A stretch of 64,000 nt of DNA from Fluctibacter halophilus (GCF_020687825.1 NZ_JAJEWP010000001.1:1162433-1226432), one strand, 5' to 3'. Shown: positions 41,852 through 51,228, counted from the stretch's first letter. Made by a program: numbers and translations. The notes: generated by a model from the sequence alone, not told the origin.

Positions 41852-42070
41852 ATGAGTATCATTTATGTGTTGATCCCCATTGCCATTGTGCTGGTACTGG
41901 TCGCTATTGGTGTTTTTTTCTGGGCGGTAAAAAGTAATCAGTTCGATGATCTGGAGCGCCAGGGCTACAGCATCTTATTCGACGATGATGTGAAGGACAC
42001 AAATAACAATAACACCTCAAAAGTCCCATCGGGTCAGCCAAACAAGACCGACGATGACAACCGATCTTAA
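41852..42070 (+). CDS. ccoS: cbb3 oxidase maturation protein CcoS
   Basis: 72 residues with one membrane helix (YVLIPIAIVLVLVAIGVFFWAV as a rough span) and the FDDLERQGYSILFDDD motif that identifies CcoS/FixS. It acts in cofactor insertion. The ATG follows directly on the ccoI stop and the 3' end overlaps the next gene by 17 bp. Confidence 0.95.
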   Translation: MSIIYVLIPIAIVLVLVAIGVFFWAVKSNQFDDLERQGYSILFDDDVKDTNNNNTSKVPSGQPNKTDDDNRS

Positions 42071-42731
42071 CCTTGTTTCAGCCTTTTTGATTGGGCTGGC
42101 CGGCAGTGTTCACTGTATCGGTATGTGCGGCGGGGTCGTCAGCGCATTAAGCTTTGCTATTCCTCGCCAAAAAGCCGCCTGGCCCTATCACCTGGCGTAT
42201 AATTTTGGACGCATTTTCAGTTACTCGGTGGCCGGCGCCATTACCGGCAGTCTGGGCGGTATCGCCACCTACGGCATTTCAGGTGCCGGCGTTTGGTTGG
42301 GCATGATCAGTGCAATATTTCTGATCTTGCTAGGTCTGTATCTTGGCCAGTGGTGGACCGTTCTGAGCCGACTCGAAAGCCTTGGCCATCGCATCTGGCG
42401 ACGCCTTCAGCCACTGGGTAAACGTTGGGTACCGTTCAAGAACCCCTTTTATGCGCTGGGCTATGGTATCGTTTGGGGCTGGCTGCCCTGTGGCTTGGTC
42501 TATTCAACACTGACCTGGAGCATGGCAAGCGGTTCAGCGCTAATGGGGGCTGGTGTTATGTTCGCGTTTGGCCTGGGTACCCTGCCGGCACTGTTAACGG
42601 TCGGCAGCAGTGCTACGACAGTGCGAGAATTAATGGCTAACGCCTTGTTTCGAAAAACAATCAGTCTGATTTTGGTGCTCACAGGGTTGATATTGTTGGG
42701 TGCTAACGTACATAATGCCTGGGTCAACTAA
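42054..42731 (+). CDS. TauE/SafE-like membrane protein of the cbb3 cluster
   Basis: 225 residues, about six transmembrane helices, with the family start [17 protein letters not shown], a Cys-x3-Cys-containing segment that could hold copper, and [20 protein letters not shown]. Such proteins are almost always encoded between ccoS and fnr in Shewanella and relatives and probably help copper delivery or oxidase assembly. The COG2836/SafE label does not imply sulfite export here. Overlaps ccoS by 17 bp. Confidence 0.85.
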   Translation: MTTDLNLVSAFLIGLAGSVHCIGMCGGVVSALSFAIPRQKAAWPYHLAYNFGRIFSYSVAGAITGSLGGIATYGISGAGVWLGMISAIFLILLGLYLGQWWTVLSRLESLGHRIWRRLQPLGKRWVPFKNPFYALGYGIVWGWLPCGLVYSTLTWSMASGSALMGAGVMFAFGLGTLPALLTVGSSATTVRELMANALFRKTISLILVLTGLILLGANVHNAWVN

Positions 42732-42745
42732 CGGATTTCGGGCTT

Positions 42746-43501
42746 ATGAGCGATAACTTCACCATCCGCTGCCAAAACTGCAGTTTCAGTCACTTGTGTA
42801 TTCCGGTCTCGCTGGATCAACGGGAAATGGCATCATTGGATGACATCATTCAACGTAAGCGGCCGTTACATAAGAATGACAAACTCACCGAGCCTGAAAT
42901 GCCGTTTACGTCGCTGTATGCGGTGCGCAGTGGTTCATTTAAGTCGTATATCATGGCCAAAGATGGTGAGCAGCAAATCACCGGCTTCCATTTGCCCGGT
43001 GATATTATCGGCTTTGATGCCCTGCGCAATAACGAACATCAGAGTTTCACACAAGCCATGGAGACCTCTATGGTTTGCGAAATCCCTTATCAGACACTGG
43101 ATCAGATCAGTGCTCAGCTTCCAACCTTGCGTCGTCAGATGATGACCATGATGAGCACCGAAATCAAACAGGATCACGATTTGATGATGCTGTTGAATAA
43201 ACGCAATGCTGAGGAACGATTGAGCCACTTTTTACTCAATCTCTCACAACGATTTGCTGCCCGAGGCTTTTCTGCCCAGGCATTTAACCTGACCATGACC
43301 CGCAACGAGATCGGCAATTATCTGGGGCTAACGGTTGAAACCGTCAGTCGCTTGCTGAGCCGTTTTCAGAAAGAGGGTCTCATCCATGTTGACGGTAAAC
43401 TGATCGAAATTCTCGATCAGGATGCGTTAAAACAAAAACTCAGTGAACACAAAGCAGACCTGACCCCCTGCCACCCAAAAACGGTGATCGCTGATCTATA
43501 A
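42746..43501 (+). CDS. fnr: Oxygen-sensing transcriptional regulator FNR (EtrA)
   Basis: 251 residues. N-terminal cysteines Cys9, Cys12 and Cys18 ([11 protein letters not shown]) plus Cys111 (SMVCEIP) supply the four ligands of the oxygen-labile [4Fe-4S] cluster. A cNMP-binding-like fold follows, then a CRP-type helix-turn-helix with [20 protein letters not shown], in which the E-x2-S-R recognition residues equal those of E. coli FNR. It should bind TTGAT-N4-ATCAA sites such as those at 21297 and 35541. It begins 14 bp after the preceding gene. Confidence 0.96.
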   Translation: MSDNFTIRCQNCSFSHLCIPVSLDQREMASLDDIIQRKRPLHKNDKLTEPEMPFTSLYAVRSGSFKSYIMAKDGEQQITGFHLPGDIIGFDALRNNEHQSFTQAMETSMVCEIPYQTLDQISAQLPTLRRQMMTMMSTEIKQDHDLMMLLNKRNAEERLSHFLLNLSQRFAARGFSAQAFNLTMTRNEIGNYLGLTVETVSRLLSRFQKEGLIHVDGKLIEILDQDALKQKLSEHKADLTPCHPKTVIADL

Positions 43502-43578
43502 CAACGTTTTGGTTGGAAAATCGGTTAATCTGTACATACACTTTATTCAGCTAACGCATTGTACAGGAAAAGAAAACC

Positions 43579-44511
43579 ATGGGATTTTTCAGCAAAATAC
43601 TGGCCGTCATAGACCCTGAAACAGACCAACAGAAAGCCCTCAAACGGGCAGTGGAATTGGCGCAAAAGACCAATGCCAGTGTAACGGCGTTCCTGACGAT
43701 CTATGATTTCTCCTATGACATGACCACCATGTTATCGGTGGAAGAACGCGAAACCATGCGTCAGGCAGTGGTCGATGACCGGACTGACTGGGTGTCTGCA
43801 TTGATCGAGCACCAGGTCGACACAGACCTCGTAGCCGTAGACATCAAAGTGGTTTGGCATAATCGGCCTTATGAAAGCATCGTATTGGAGGCCATTGAAA
43901 GCCAATATGATCTGATCGTCAAAGGCACGCAAGATCACGACACCCTCAAATCCGTTATCTTCACGCCGACCGATTGGCATTTATTACGTAAAGCCCCTAC
44001 GCCGGTATTGCTGGTGAAAGAGCATGATTGGCCTCAGGGTGGCCAGATCATCGGTGCGGTGAATGTCGGAACTGACGACGAGGCCCATGCGCAATTGAAC
44101 GATGTGGTTACCGAAACAGCCCAAACCATGGCAGAACTGCTCAAAGGTACCGTCAATCTGGTTAATGCATATCCCGGCACGCCGGTAAACATTGCCATCG
44201 AAATTCCTGAATTTGATCCCAAAGGTTACCGGGATTCAGTCAAGGCCTATCACACAGAGTCGATGCAAAAACACATCAGCCGCTATGACATCAGTATGGA
44301 CCAATGCCATATTCGTGAAGGTTTGCCTGAAGATGCAATTCCAGCGGTTGCAAAACTGATTGACGCCGAACTGGTAGTGATTGGCACCGTTGGTCGGGTT
44401 GGGATATCCGCAGCGCTTATCGGCAATACCGCCGAACATGTTATCGATCGCCTCGATTGCGATGTGCTGGCGTTAAAGCCAACCGGTTTTGAATCCCCGA
44501 TACGTCCTTAA
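43579..44511 (+). CDS. uspE: Universal stress protein UspE
   Basis: 310 residues with two tandem Usp domains (residues ~1-150 and ~155-310). The second has the ATP-loop-like VIGTVGRVGISAALIGNTAE; the first, IVKGTQDHDTLK, is degenerate. This matches E. coli UspE, which lies beside fnr, as here. Its own terminator follows at 44530-44557. Confidence 0.93.
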   Translation: MGFFSKILAVIDPETDQQKALKRAVELAQKTNASVTAFLTIYDFSYDMTTMLSVEERETMRQAVVDDRTDWVSALIEHQVDTDLVAVDIKVVWHNRPYESIVLEAIESQYDLIVKGTQDHDTLKSVIFTPTDWHLLRKAPTPVLLVKEHDWPQGGQIIGAVNVGTDDEAHAQLNDVVTETAQTMAELLKGTVNLVNAYPGTPVNIAIEIPEFDPKGYRDSVKAYHTESMQKHISRYDISMDQCHIREGLPEDAIPAVAKLIDAELVVIGTVGRVGISAALIGNTAEHVIDRLDCDVLALKPTGFESPIRP

Positions 44512-44529
44512 CCCCCTTCAGACTTCAAA

Positions 44530-44557
44530 AGGGCGACCGCTGAGTCGTCCTGTTTTT
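44530..44557 (+). terminator. Rho-independent terminator after uspE
   Basis: GGGCGAC / GTCGTCC stem (one G-T pair), 6-base loop, then TGTTTTT. Confidence 0.75.
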
Positions 44558-44610
44558 ATTATCCCCCCGCCGAGGCAGTGTAAACGGATTTCATTCGCTG
44601 TAAATTTCGC

Positions 44611-44616
44611 TATAAT
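44611..44616 (+). promoter_or_regulatory. -10 element of a ttcA promoter
   Basis: Consensus TATAAT 49 bp before ttcA, with a weak -35 (TTTCAT, 16 bp upstream). A short CCCGTAATAACGGG hairpin follows in the leader. Confidence 0.45.
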
Positions 44617-44664
44617 TGCGCGCCCCGTAATAACGGGTTCAGATTCAAACGATGTGGTGAGCCA

Positions 44665-45576
44665 ATGAAACCTGTAGATTCCCTGACCAGCAAACAAAAA
44701 TACAGTTTTAATAAACTGCAAAAACGTCTGCGTCGCAATGCTGGCAAAGCGATCGGTGATTTCAACATGATTGAACAGGGAGACAAGGTCATGGTATGCC
44801 TGTCCGGTGGCAAAGACAGCTATACCATGTTGGATATTCTGCTCTACCTGCAAAGGCATGCGCCTATCGATTTTTCGATTGTCGCTGTTAACCTGGATCA
44901 GAAGCAACCCGGATTTCCAGAAGAGGTGTTGCCAAAGTACCTGTCCGAGCTCGGTATCGACTATCGCATTGTCGAAGAAGACACCTACTCCATCGTGACC
45001 GACAAGATTCCGGAAGGCAAAACCACCTGCTCGTTATGCAGTCGTTTGCGTCGAGGTATCCTGTACCGAACCGCAAAAGAACTGGGGGCCACCAAGATCG
45101 CCCTCGGCCATCACCGCGATGACATGCTAGAAACACTGATGTTAAACATGTTTCACGGTGGCAAAATGAAAGCAATGCCGCCCAAGCTGATCAGCGACAA
45201 CGGTGAACACATTGTTATCCGACCGTTGGCCTATTGCACCGAAAAAGACATCGCGCGCTACGCTGAATTGGTGGATTTCCCCATTATTCCCTGTAACTTA
45301 TGCGGCTCTCAGGAAAATCTGCAACGCCAGGCTGTCAAAGCCATGCTTCAGCAATGGGACAAACAGTTCCCTGGTCGAATCGAGAGCATGAGCCGGGCAA
45401 TTGGTAATGTCGCACCATCCCACCTGGCAGACCCGCGGTTGTATGATTTTGCCGGCTTAAAAACCCAGGACACGCCGTTTGAAGATGGCGATACCGGATT
45501 TGACCCGGTCAGTTTTGAATCACCGTCGACAGCAGACAGCGAACAACAGCGGGTTCCCATCGTAAACCTGAGTTAA
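44665..45576 (+). CDS. ttcA: tRNA 2-thiocytidine(32) synthetase TtcA
   Basis: 303 residues. The PP-loop SGGKDS (residues 47-52) activates the cytidine with ATP. Cys122 and Cys125 in TCSLCSRL plus Cys210 and Cys213 in PCNLCGSQ are the iron-sulfur and thiolation cysteines. It makes s2C at position 32 in some tRNAs. uspE-ttcA next to fnr is a conserved arrangement. Confidence 0.96.
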   Translation: MKPVDSLTSKQKYSFNKLQKRLRRNAGKAIGDFNMIEQGDKVMVCLSGGKDSYTMLDILLYLQRHAPIDFSIVAVNLDQKQPGFPEEVLPKYLSELGIDYRIVEEDTYSIVTDKIPEGKTTCSLCSRLRRGILYRTAKELGATKIALGHHRDDMLETLMLNMFHGGKMKAMPPKLISDNGEHIVIRPLAYCTEKDIARYAELVDFPIIPCNLCGSQENLQRQAVKAMLQQWDKQFPGRIESMSRAIGNVAPSHLADPRLYDFAGLKTQDTPFEDGDTGFDPVSFESPSTADSEQQRVPIVNLS

Positions 45577-45592
45577 CAGACAAGGAGGCAGT

Positions 45593-46543
45593 ATGAAAAT
45601 CGGTCTGGCGTTAGGCAGTGGCGCAGCGCGCGGATGGGCCCATATCGGTATCATTCAGGCCCTTGAAGAACTCGGGATCAACATTGATGTCGTTGCAGGC
45701 TGCTCCATCGGCGCTTACGTTGGCGCGGCTTATACCAGTGGAAAGCTGCAACCCCTTGGAGAATGGGCCAGTTCTTTGACGGAATGGCAAGTGTTGTCAC
45801 TGATGGGCGTTGGCTTACGCAAAGGCGGTCTGGCCAGCGGACAGAAGGTGTTCCAGGTACTTGAAGAGCAATTCAGTGCAACCCACTTCAATGAGCTGGA
45901 CAAACCCTTTGCCGTGGTCGCCACCGATTTGTACAGCGGTAAAGAAGTCAGCTTTACCGAAGGTGCAATTAATCCGGCCGTGCGTGCCTCCTGTGCCATC
46001 CCAGCCCTTTTCCCGCCATCTGCAGTTGATGGTCGTTGGTTGGTGGATGGCGCGGTTGTTAACCCTGTTCCGGTCAACCTTTGCCGGCAGTTAGGTGCTG
46101 ACTTTGTCATCGCCATAAACCTCAGCGCCGATTTTCGCCCACAGCTACTGGAAGAAACCAAGGTTGAGCATGAAAAAATTCAGCAACGTACCAATGAATT
46201 TTTCCGTAAGAGCCATGCCATCGTGCAGCAATGGTTCAAAGGCAAAGACAAGGACGACGAAACAATCGACGATGACACCCTAAGCGATGAGCAGGAGTTG
46301 CAACAAATGCCTTCATCCCCTGCCCCCAGCATCATCGGTGTCATGTCCAGCTCACTAGAAATTTTGCAAGCTCGCGTAACCCGTTCGCGGCTGGCCGGCG
46401 ACCCGCCTGACATTCTGATTGAACCTCAATTGCGTGATTTTGGCATTATGGAATTTCACCGCGCGCAGGAACTTATCGAAGAAGGGCGACGCAGTGTAGC
46501 CCGCGTCGCAGAGCAGATTAAATACCAGTTGCATCTCGACTGA
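45593..46543 (+). CDS. rssA: Patatin-like phospholipase, RssA type
   Basis: 316 residues. Oxyanion GSGAARG (8-14), nucleophile Ser38 in GCSIG and partner Asp152 in LVDGAVVNP form the patatin Ser-Asp dyad. The C-terminal region has an acidic insertion (KDKDDETIDDDTLSDE) and the RAQELIEEGRRSVA end typical of RssA/NTE-like proteins. AAGGAGG precedes the ATG. It follows ttcA by 16 bp and is likely co-transcribed. Substrate unproven; RssA names the bacterial patatin group to which it looks closest. Confidence 0.85.
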   Translation: MKIGLALGSGAARGWAHIGIIQALEELGINIDVVAGCSIGAYVGAAYTSGKLQPLGEWASSLTEWQVLSLMGVGLRKGGLASGQKVFQVLEEQFSATHFNELDKPFAVVATDLYSGKEVSFTEGAINPAVRASCAIPALFPPSAVDGRWLVDGAVVNPVPVNLCRQLGADFVIAINLSADFRPQLLEETKVEHEKIQQRTNEFFRKSHAIVQQWFKGKDKDDETIDDDTLSDEQELQQMPSSPAPSIIGVMSSSLEILQARVTRSRLAGDPPDILIEPQLRDFGIMEFHRAQELIEEGRRSVARVAEQIKYQLHLD

Positions 46544-46561
46544 CGCAGCCGCCCGTCACGA

Positions 46562-47203
46562 TCATTCGCCGTCAGTAATGGCGGTAATGCGCTTGGGTAG
46601 TGTACCGAACTCGATAGCCTCACCCTGAGCGATGATTTGTTCAGGCAGAGTCAGTGTACCATCGGTGACGGTGACGTTTGTCAGCGACGTACTCACCTCT
46701 CCATCAAACCAGAACTTCAAGCCAACGGCATCGGGCATCATAAACGACAAAAAGCCCCCCATGTCATCAAAAAATGCACGGTACTGATCCAGCAATAATG
46801 TCAGTTCTTCAGACTGATAGTGGGTTTTAAGGTATTCCGGCTTGGTTTCCAACAACACCGACATATCACATTGGTTAGACGGTTCTGTCAGTTCAATCCT
46901 GACGGTAGCCTGTGCCAGTTTAAGGGCTTTTTCATACGGCAAATGGAAGCGTTGTTCCGGGGTAACCACCAACGGAATGTCTTGTTTATCGGTATGCACC
47001 AAGGCGTTTTCTATATGACACAGGGTCGACGTTCCAACGTGTTTAAAGCCGAACGAAAACTGCAGTGCAGTCAGGTCTTCGTTATCCAGTTTCCGTAAAT
47101 GGCTATAAAAGCTGGCGTATTCAACCTCAAGGGGATCTGCGCACACGGCTGAGCTGAGCAGTGCCACTGCACTGCCCATCAATAAGGATTTTAGGGGGGT
47201 CAT
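46562..47203 (-). CDS. DUF2987 family secreted protein
   Basis: 213 residues with a signal peptide (MTPLKSLLMGSAVALLSSAVCA). The body (VEYASFYSHLRKL, LQFSFGFKHV, FMMPDAVGLKFWFDGEVS) fits the DUF2987 family known in Alteromonadales and Vibrionales; no function is known. The start overlaps the last 4 bases of the Bax-like gene, so the two are translationally coupled. Its end faces rssA. Confidence 0.75.
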   Translation of the reverse strand: MTPLKSLLMGSAVALLSSAVCADPLEVEYASFYSHLRKLDNEDLTALQFSFGFKHVGTSTLCHIENALVHTDKQDIPLVVTPEQRFHLPYEKALKLAQATVRIELTEPSNQCDMSVLLETKPEYLKTHYQSEELTLLLDQYRAFFDDMGGFLSFMMPDAVGLKFWFDGEVSTSLTNVTVTDGTLTLPEQIIAQGEAIEFGTLPKRITAITDGE

Positions 47204-48015
47204 ACTTGCATGTACTTCCTGTTGTAACGGATCATTTGAAGCAGTTCATCAATGTAGGCCTGACCACGCTCTGAATAACGCGACAGCCCCTGCACGAGCG
47301 CTTCAGCAGTGATGTCTTGCTGGTTTTGGCGTAAACTGGCGCGGATATCACGCAGTTCTTTGTACGCATAATGACGGTTCAGATTGCGTATATAGGTCAT
47401 CGTGGCATGTGACAAATCTCGGAACTTGGCGACCTCATGGGCTGCGCCGTCGTTGCGCTGTTTGGGTACGAACCCACAACCGCGTTTAAAACACCACAGG
47501 CCAAAGAAGTTATAGCCACGGCGGGCAAATCGGCTGGTTCCCCAGGCAGACTCATTGGCCGCCTGCGCCAGTACCAGTTCGGGGGGAATGATATCCGCCC
47601 TGCGCAATAAGACTGTCAGTGTTTCAGACAGGCTGTTATCTTCTTTGATTTTGTATTTTTTTGCCAGCGTATCTACCCGTTGTTGCTGTGCGGGACTTAA
47701 TGTTTCACCACGGGCAAGCTTGTCCTGCATTCCCATCACAAAGTGGCGTTCCGCCAAAACCTGCTCATTCTGGCGGTGAATTTCTGGCAACAGATAGGAA
47801 AAAAACGCCTGCTTCTTAGTTTGGACGTCACTGATCGCCGCAAAATCAGGAATGCCCGGCGCGAGTTTTTGTTTGCTGGTACCCGGCTCAGGCGATGTGC
47901 GTTCTATCCACGGGTACAATGCTGCATAGGCCGCCATGAACCAGAAAACGGCCAATAGCACCCGTTTGGTTGTTGATGATCCAGTGTGCATTGAAACTGC
48001 TTGCCCGTTCGTCAT
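47200..48015 (-). CDS. Bax-like glucosaminidase, membrane-anchored
   Basis: About 271 residues. An N-terminal membrane anchor (VLLAVFWFMAAYAALYPW) is followed by a linker and a mannosyl-glycoprotein endo-beta-N-acetylglucosaminidase (GH73) domain. Its motifs are PELVLAQAANESAWGTSRFA (the Glu is catalytic) and the later YNFFGLWCF, CGFVPKQRNDG and MTYIRNLNRHYAY. Related to E. coli Bax. ATG at 48015 is chosen because GGAGG lies 5 bp ahead; 48039 is an alternative. It should cleave peptidoglycan between GlcNAc and MurNAc. Confidence 0.9.
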   Translation of the reverse strand: MTNGQAVSMHTGSSTTKRVLLAVFWFMAAYAALYPWIERTSPEPGTSKQKLAPGIPDFAAISDVQTKKQAFFSYLLPEIHRQNEQVLAERHFVMGMQDKLARGETLSPAQQQRVDTLAKKYKIKEDNSLSETLTVLLRRADIIPPELVLAQAANESAWGTSRFARRGYNFFGLWCFKRGCGFVPKQRNDGAAHEVAKFRDLSHATMTYIRNLNRHYAYKELRDIRASLRQNQQDITAEALVQGLSRYSERGQAYIDELLQMIRYNRKYMQV

Positions 48016-48177
48016 AAAGCCTCCAGACTCTAGCCGCATGGTTTACCCTTTCTATCCAGTATAACGAATTCAACGACAACACAGTAGTCTGGGCATAAAG
48101 ACATTTTTTTCATGCGGTTTAAACCTTTTCTCAATTGCTGGCGACAAACCGGATAACAATACCAACAGGAAATAATC

Positions 48178-48801
48178 ATGAACTACCCTTTACGCGCTAT
48201 TGCACTAGCCATCCCATTGTCCTTTGCAGCGCATGCGTCAGCCTGGACTGACCAGGTAACGTTGGAAGATAGTTTTGTCGTTTCAGCCAACGACACCTTG
48301 ATACTGGACGTTGGCGTTGGCCAGGTAGACGTCAAAACCCACGATGGTGATACGGTTTCAGTCACCGTTGAAGTTGAACCGGCCTCCGATGGATTTTTTG
48401 GTGATCATTTTGATTTTTCTGATACAGAGATCAGTAAAACCACCGACGGTTCACGCATCAGCCTGATGGTGAAAGAAGAAGACACCAAGCAACGCTGGAC
48501 ATTGAAAGTACCCGCGTCGATTCATTTTAAGCTGGACATGGGCGTGGGCGAAGCTGACATCACGGGCCTTCGCCAGAATATCAGTGTGGATGTCGGTGTT
48601 GGCGATGTTGAAGTTGACCTTGGCGGGAATGACTACGGTTCCATTGAACTTGAAACCGGTGTCGGTGACGCTGATTTGGACGGTTTCAAGGGCGCGCGTG
48701 AAATTCGCCAGATGGTTAGCCAAGAGGTTCAGTGGCGTGGAGACGGCCAATATGACATCGAAATTGATGTCGGTGTCGGCGACATTGATGTGAACAACTA
48801 A
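48178..48801 (+). CDS. Secreted protein with five VGVG repeats
   Basis: 207 residues with a signal peptide (MNYPLRAIALAIPLSFAAHASA). Five copies of a [DE]xGVG[DEQ][VAI][DE][VIL] motif are seen: residues 44-52 (DVGVGQVDV), 120-128, 138-146, 159-167 and 197-205 (DVGVGDIDV). The last four recur at 18-38 residue intervals. This pattern suggests a beta-helix or stacked beta-roll resembling DUF4097-type putative adhesins. No family is certain. Probably periplasmic or surface-exposed and acidic, possibly metal binding. Confidence 0.75.
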   Translation: MNYPLRAIALAIPLSFAAHASAWTDQVTLEDSFVVSANDTLILDVGVGQVDVKTHDGDTVSVTVEVEPASDGFFGDHFDFSDTEISKTTDGSRISLMVKEEDTKQRWTLKVPASIHFKLDMGVGEADITGLRQNISVDVGVGDVEVDLGGNDYGSIELETGVGDADLDGFKGAREIRQMVSQEVQWRGDGQYDIEIDVGVGDIDVNN

Positions 48802-48806
48802 CGCGT

Positions 48807-48834
48807 TGAGGGCCCCGCATCGTTAGGGGCCCAA
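48807..48834. terminator. Hairpin between convergent genes
   Basis: A GGGCCCC / GGGGCCC stem with flanking GTTG/CAAC pairing follows the repeat-protein gene by 6 bp. No T-run, but placed as a bidirectional terminator. Confidence 0.6.
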
Positions 48835-48844
48835 CCTATTCGGT

Positions 48845-49477
48845 TCAGGTTATGACCAGTTTTACTGCCAACGCCACCAGAACCGCGCCCATCACCCGGT
48901 CAAACCAGTAGCCCTTTTTGCCAATAAACGAGCGTACTCTCTGAGCACTTAAAAACCACGATAAGGTGCAGAACCACACGCCGGTGGCGAAGGCCAGGTA
49001 CACCCCGTACGCTGACTTAACCACAAACGGTGTTTCAGGCGACACCGCGACCGCAAATACCGACAAAAAGAACAACGTCGCCTTGGGATTAAGGCCGTTG
49101 GTCACCAACCCGACCAAAAACGCCTTTCTGTCGGTCAGCTTGTCCACACTGTCATGGGTAACCGGCCCTTCTTCTGTCGTTGATCGGGCGGGAGGTGCGC
49201 TACGTAACGCTTGCCAGCCAATGAACAACAAATAGGCTGCGGCAACATAGGTCAATGCCGAAAACAACCACGGTGTGGTTTTAATCACCAATCCAATGCC
49301 GAGCAACGAGTACACCACATGGATTAGAATACCCACACCAATGCCGATACTGGTGTACATAGCGGCACGCCGGCCATGCCGAATACTGTGTCGCAAAACG
49401 ATGGCAAAATCCGGTCCCGGACTGGCAACCGCGAGTAGATGGACCGCGGCAATGGTCAGGAATTCAAGCCAATACAA
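48845..49477 (-). CDS. LysE/RhtB family amino acid exporter
   Basis: About 210 residues with six hydrophobic segments. The family motif VASPGPDFAIVLRHS is near the N-terminus and GLVTNGLNPKATLFFLSVF in the middle. These proteins export amino acids such as lysine, homoserine or threonine; the specificity cannot be read. The start is TTG at 49477, preceded by GGAGG at good spacing; TTG 49492 is possible. It follows the Sir2 gene by 16 bp on the same strand. Confidence 0.85.
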   Translation of the reverse strand: MYWLEFLTIAAVHLLAVASPGPDFAIVLRHSIRHGRRAAMYTSIGIGVGILIHVVYSLLGIGLVIKTTPWLFSALTYVAAAYLLFIGWQALRSAPPARSTTEEGPVTHDSVDKLTDRKAFLVGLVTNGLNPKATLFFLSVFAVAVSPETPFVVKSAYGVYLAFATGVWFCTLSWFLSAQRVRSFIGKKGYWFDRVMGAVLVALAVKLVIT

Positions 49478-49493
49478 CCCAACAACCTCCAAC

Positions 49494-50213
49494 CTAGTTC
49501 TCCTTTAACATTCTTTCGACAAAGCGCGGCACCACAACCGTTGCAGGCCCATAGTCGTGTTCATCAAACAATGTGTTTGTATCACTGGCCTTGAGGTTCA
49601 GTTCGACAGCATGTGCGCCACATTGCGAGGCCATAGCGACAAAACCTGCAGCAGGATAAACCTGGCCCGACGTACCAATGGCAACAAACACATCCGCGTT
49701 ATACAACGCTTTTTCAATCCTATCCATGTGCATCGGCATTTCGCCGAACCAAACGATATCGGGCCTGACCGGACTGGGTGGGTCACAGCACTGACAGCGA
49801 CTGGTCGCATCGAAAGGCTCTTTACAATACACCGCTTGGTTTGAACGGCAGCACCGTTGGCTGAGCAATTCGCCATGCATGTGCAGCACATTGCTGCATC
49901 CCGCACGTTCATGCAGATCATCAACGTTCTGGGTAACCAGTGTGACGGTACCCTGACGCCATTCTTTCTGAAGCCGGGCGACAGCATGATGCGCCAAGTT
50001 GGGTTTTACCGCCTGTTGCTGTAGTTGCGCGCGACGGGCATTGTAAAAACGGTACACCAACGCCGGATCGCGAGCAAAGGCTTGTGGAGTAGCGACATCT
50101 TCAATGGCGTGTTGCTCCCACAAACCATCATTGTCCCTGAAGGTCTTTAATCCCGACTCTGCAGAAATGCCGGCCCCGGTTAAGATCACTATATTGCGCA
50201 TTCGCCGCATCAT
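49494..50213 (-). CDS. cobB: NAD-dependent protein deacylase, Sir2/CobB family
   Basis: About 239 residues. NAD-binding ILTGAGISAESGLKTFRD, TQNVDDLHERAG and the catalytic histidine in VLHMHGELLSQR are complete; PDIVWFGEMP and VAIGTSGQVYPAAG follow. This is the CobB sequence order (class III sirtuin). Substrates are acyl-lysines on metabolic enzymes, e.g. acetyl-CoA synthetase. Start 50213 (MMRRMRNIVILTG) chosen; ATG 50201 is also possible. Confidence 0.93.
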   Translation of the reverse strand: MMRRMRNIVILTGAGISAESGLKTFRDNDGLWEQHAIEDVATPQAFARDPALVYRFYNARRAQLQQQAVKPNLAHHAVARLQKEWRQGTVTLVTQNVDDLHERAGCSNVLHMHGELLSQRCCRSNQAVYCKEPFDATSRCQCCDPPSPVRPDIVWFGEMPMHMDRIEKALYNADVFVAIGTSGQVYPAAGFVAMASQCGAHAVELNLKASDTNTLFDEHDYGPATVVVPRFVERMLKEN

Positions 50214-50344
50214 CCACGCCCATCCAATGTCGCAAAACATGCTATCACTCCAACCGGATAAAACAAACGCCGTGGCACAAAAGCCTTAACATCACCCGTA
50301 ATTTGGGTACACTCAATGCATCTCGCGCAATCACGGAACCTTTG

Positions 50345-51163
50345 GTGAGTAAAACAATTCCCTTCGTTGCCCGCATTGAGCAACAGTATGAAAACCTGTC
50401 GCCTAACGCCCGTAAAGTGGCGAATGTACTGCAGCAGAACCCCCTTGCGGTATTGCAAACCTCGGTCGAAGAAATCGCTGAGGTCAGCCAAACATCAAAG
50501 GCCACCGTTAGCCGCTTCTTCAGACAGTTGGGGTATGAATCTCATCTTGATGTAAAACGGGAATTGCGTCAGTTAAGAGACAGCGGCTACCCCCTGGCTA
50601 TCACACCGACACAGGGGGATTTTGTTGAAGATGAACTGATCAAAATTCGTCAAACACTGGAAAACATCAATAAAGAAGATGTTGAAATGTTGGTTCAACG
50701 GATTTTATCGGCACCGCGCATCACCCTGATTGGTTTCAGAAACAGTTATCCGATTGCTTTACATTTCCGACAACAGCTACTGCAAATACGGGATAAAGTC
50801 CGACTGCTGCCCCAACCAGGACAGACCTTGGGTGAAGAGTTGCAGGATACCCACAGTGACGAGCTCGTGATTGTCATCGGCTTTCGTCGACGTCCACGGG
50901 TTATGCCCCACTTGATTGAGCAATTGCAACAACACCAGGTCGTCATGATTGGAGACCCCTCGGCGCTGATCTACAAATCCAAAGTGACCCAGTTGCTGAT
51001 TTGTCAGTTGGGACAGGAACTGCCTCTGGACAGTTATGCTGCACCGATGAGCCTGATCTCGATGGTCTGTAACGAAGTGCTGAATCAACGCCCCACCGCA
51101 AATTCACGAATAAAAGCCATCTCTCGGCTATATTCAGAAATGGAAGAATTGGAAGCTCAATAA
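50345..51163 (+). CDS. MurR/RpiR family transcriptional regulator of purine-ring catabolism
   Basis: 272 residues. N-terminal HTH_6 domain (LSPNARKVANVLQQNP, then TSVEEIAEVSQTSKATVSRF, ~residues 18-70), C-terminal SIS domain with LIGFRNSYPIALHFRQQL and ELVIVIGFRRRPR. SIS domains of this family bind phosphosugars or other small effectors; here the neighbours suggest an allantoin-pathway metabolite. The start is GTG 50345, after GGAAC. A TGAAACATTTGTTTCA palindrome just downstream is its likely operator, so it probably controls the following operon. Confidence 0.85.
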   Translation: MSKTIPFVARIEQQYENLSPNARKVANVLQQNPLAVLQTSVEEIAEVSQTSKATVSRFFRQLGYESHLDVKRELRQLRDSGYPLAITPTQGDFVEDELIKIRQTLENINKEDVEMLVQRILSAPRITLIGFRNSYPIALHFRQQLLQIRDKVRLLPQPGQTLGEELQDTHSDELVIVIGFRRRPRVMPHLIEQLQQHQVVMIGDPSALIYKSKVTQLLICQLGQELPLDSYAAPMSLISMVCNEVLNQRPTANSRIKAISRLYSEMEELEAQ

Positions 51164-51165
51164 TA

Positions 51166-51199
51166 TTTCACTTGACTATATAGTGAAACATTTGTTTCA
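51166..51199. promoter_or_regulatory. Operator region for the RpiR-type regulator
   Basis: A perfect palindrome TGAAACA-TT-TGTTTCA (51184-51199) overlaps a second inverted repeat TTTCACT...AGTGAAA (51166-51188). TATAGT (51179-51184) inside it could be the -10 of the amidase operon. TGAAA/TTTCA half-sites are typical of RpiR-family operators. The amidase starts 29 bp downstream. Confidence 0.65.
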
Positions 51200-51228
51200 T
51201 TGAGGCATGCGAAAACATTGAGACCACG

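Noticed and set aside
42054-42731. Sulfite exporter role for the TauE/SafE protein next to ccoS
   Set aside because: The cbb3 context and the CIGMC motif point to oxidase assembly or copper handling, not sulfite export.
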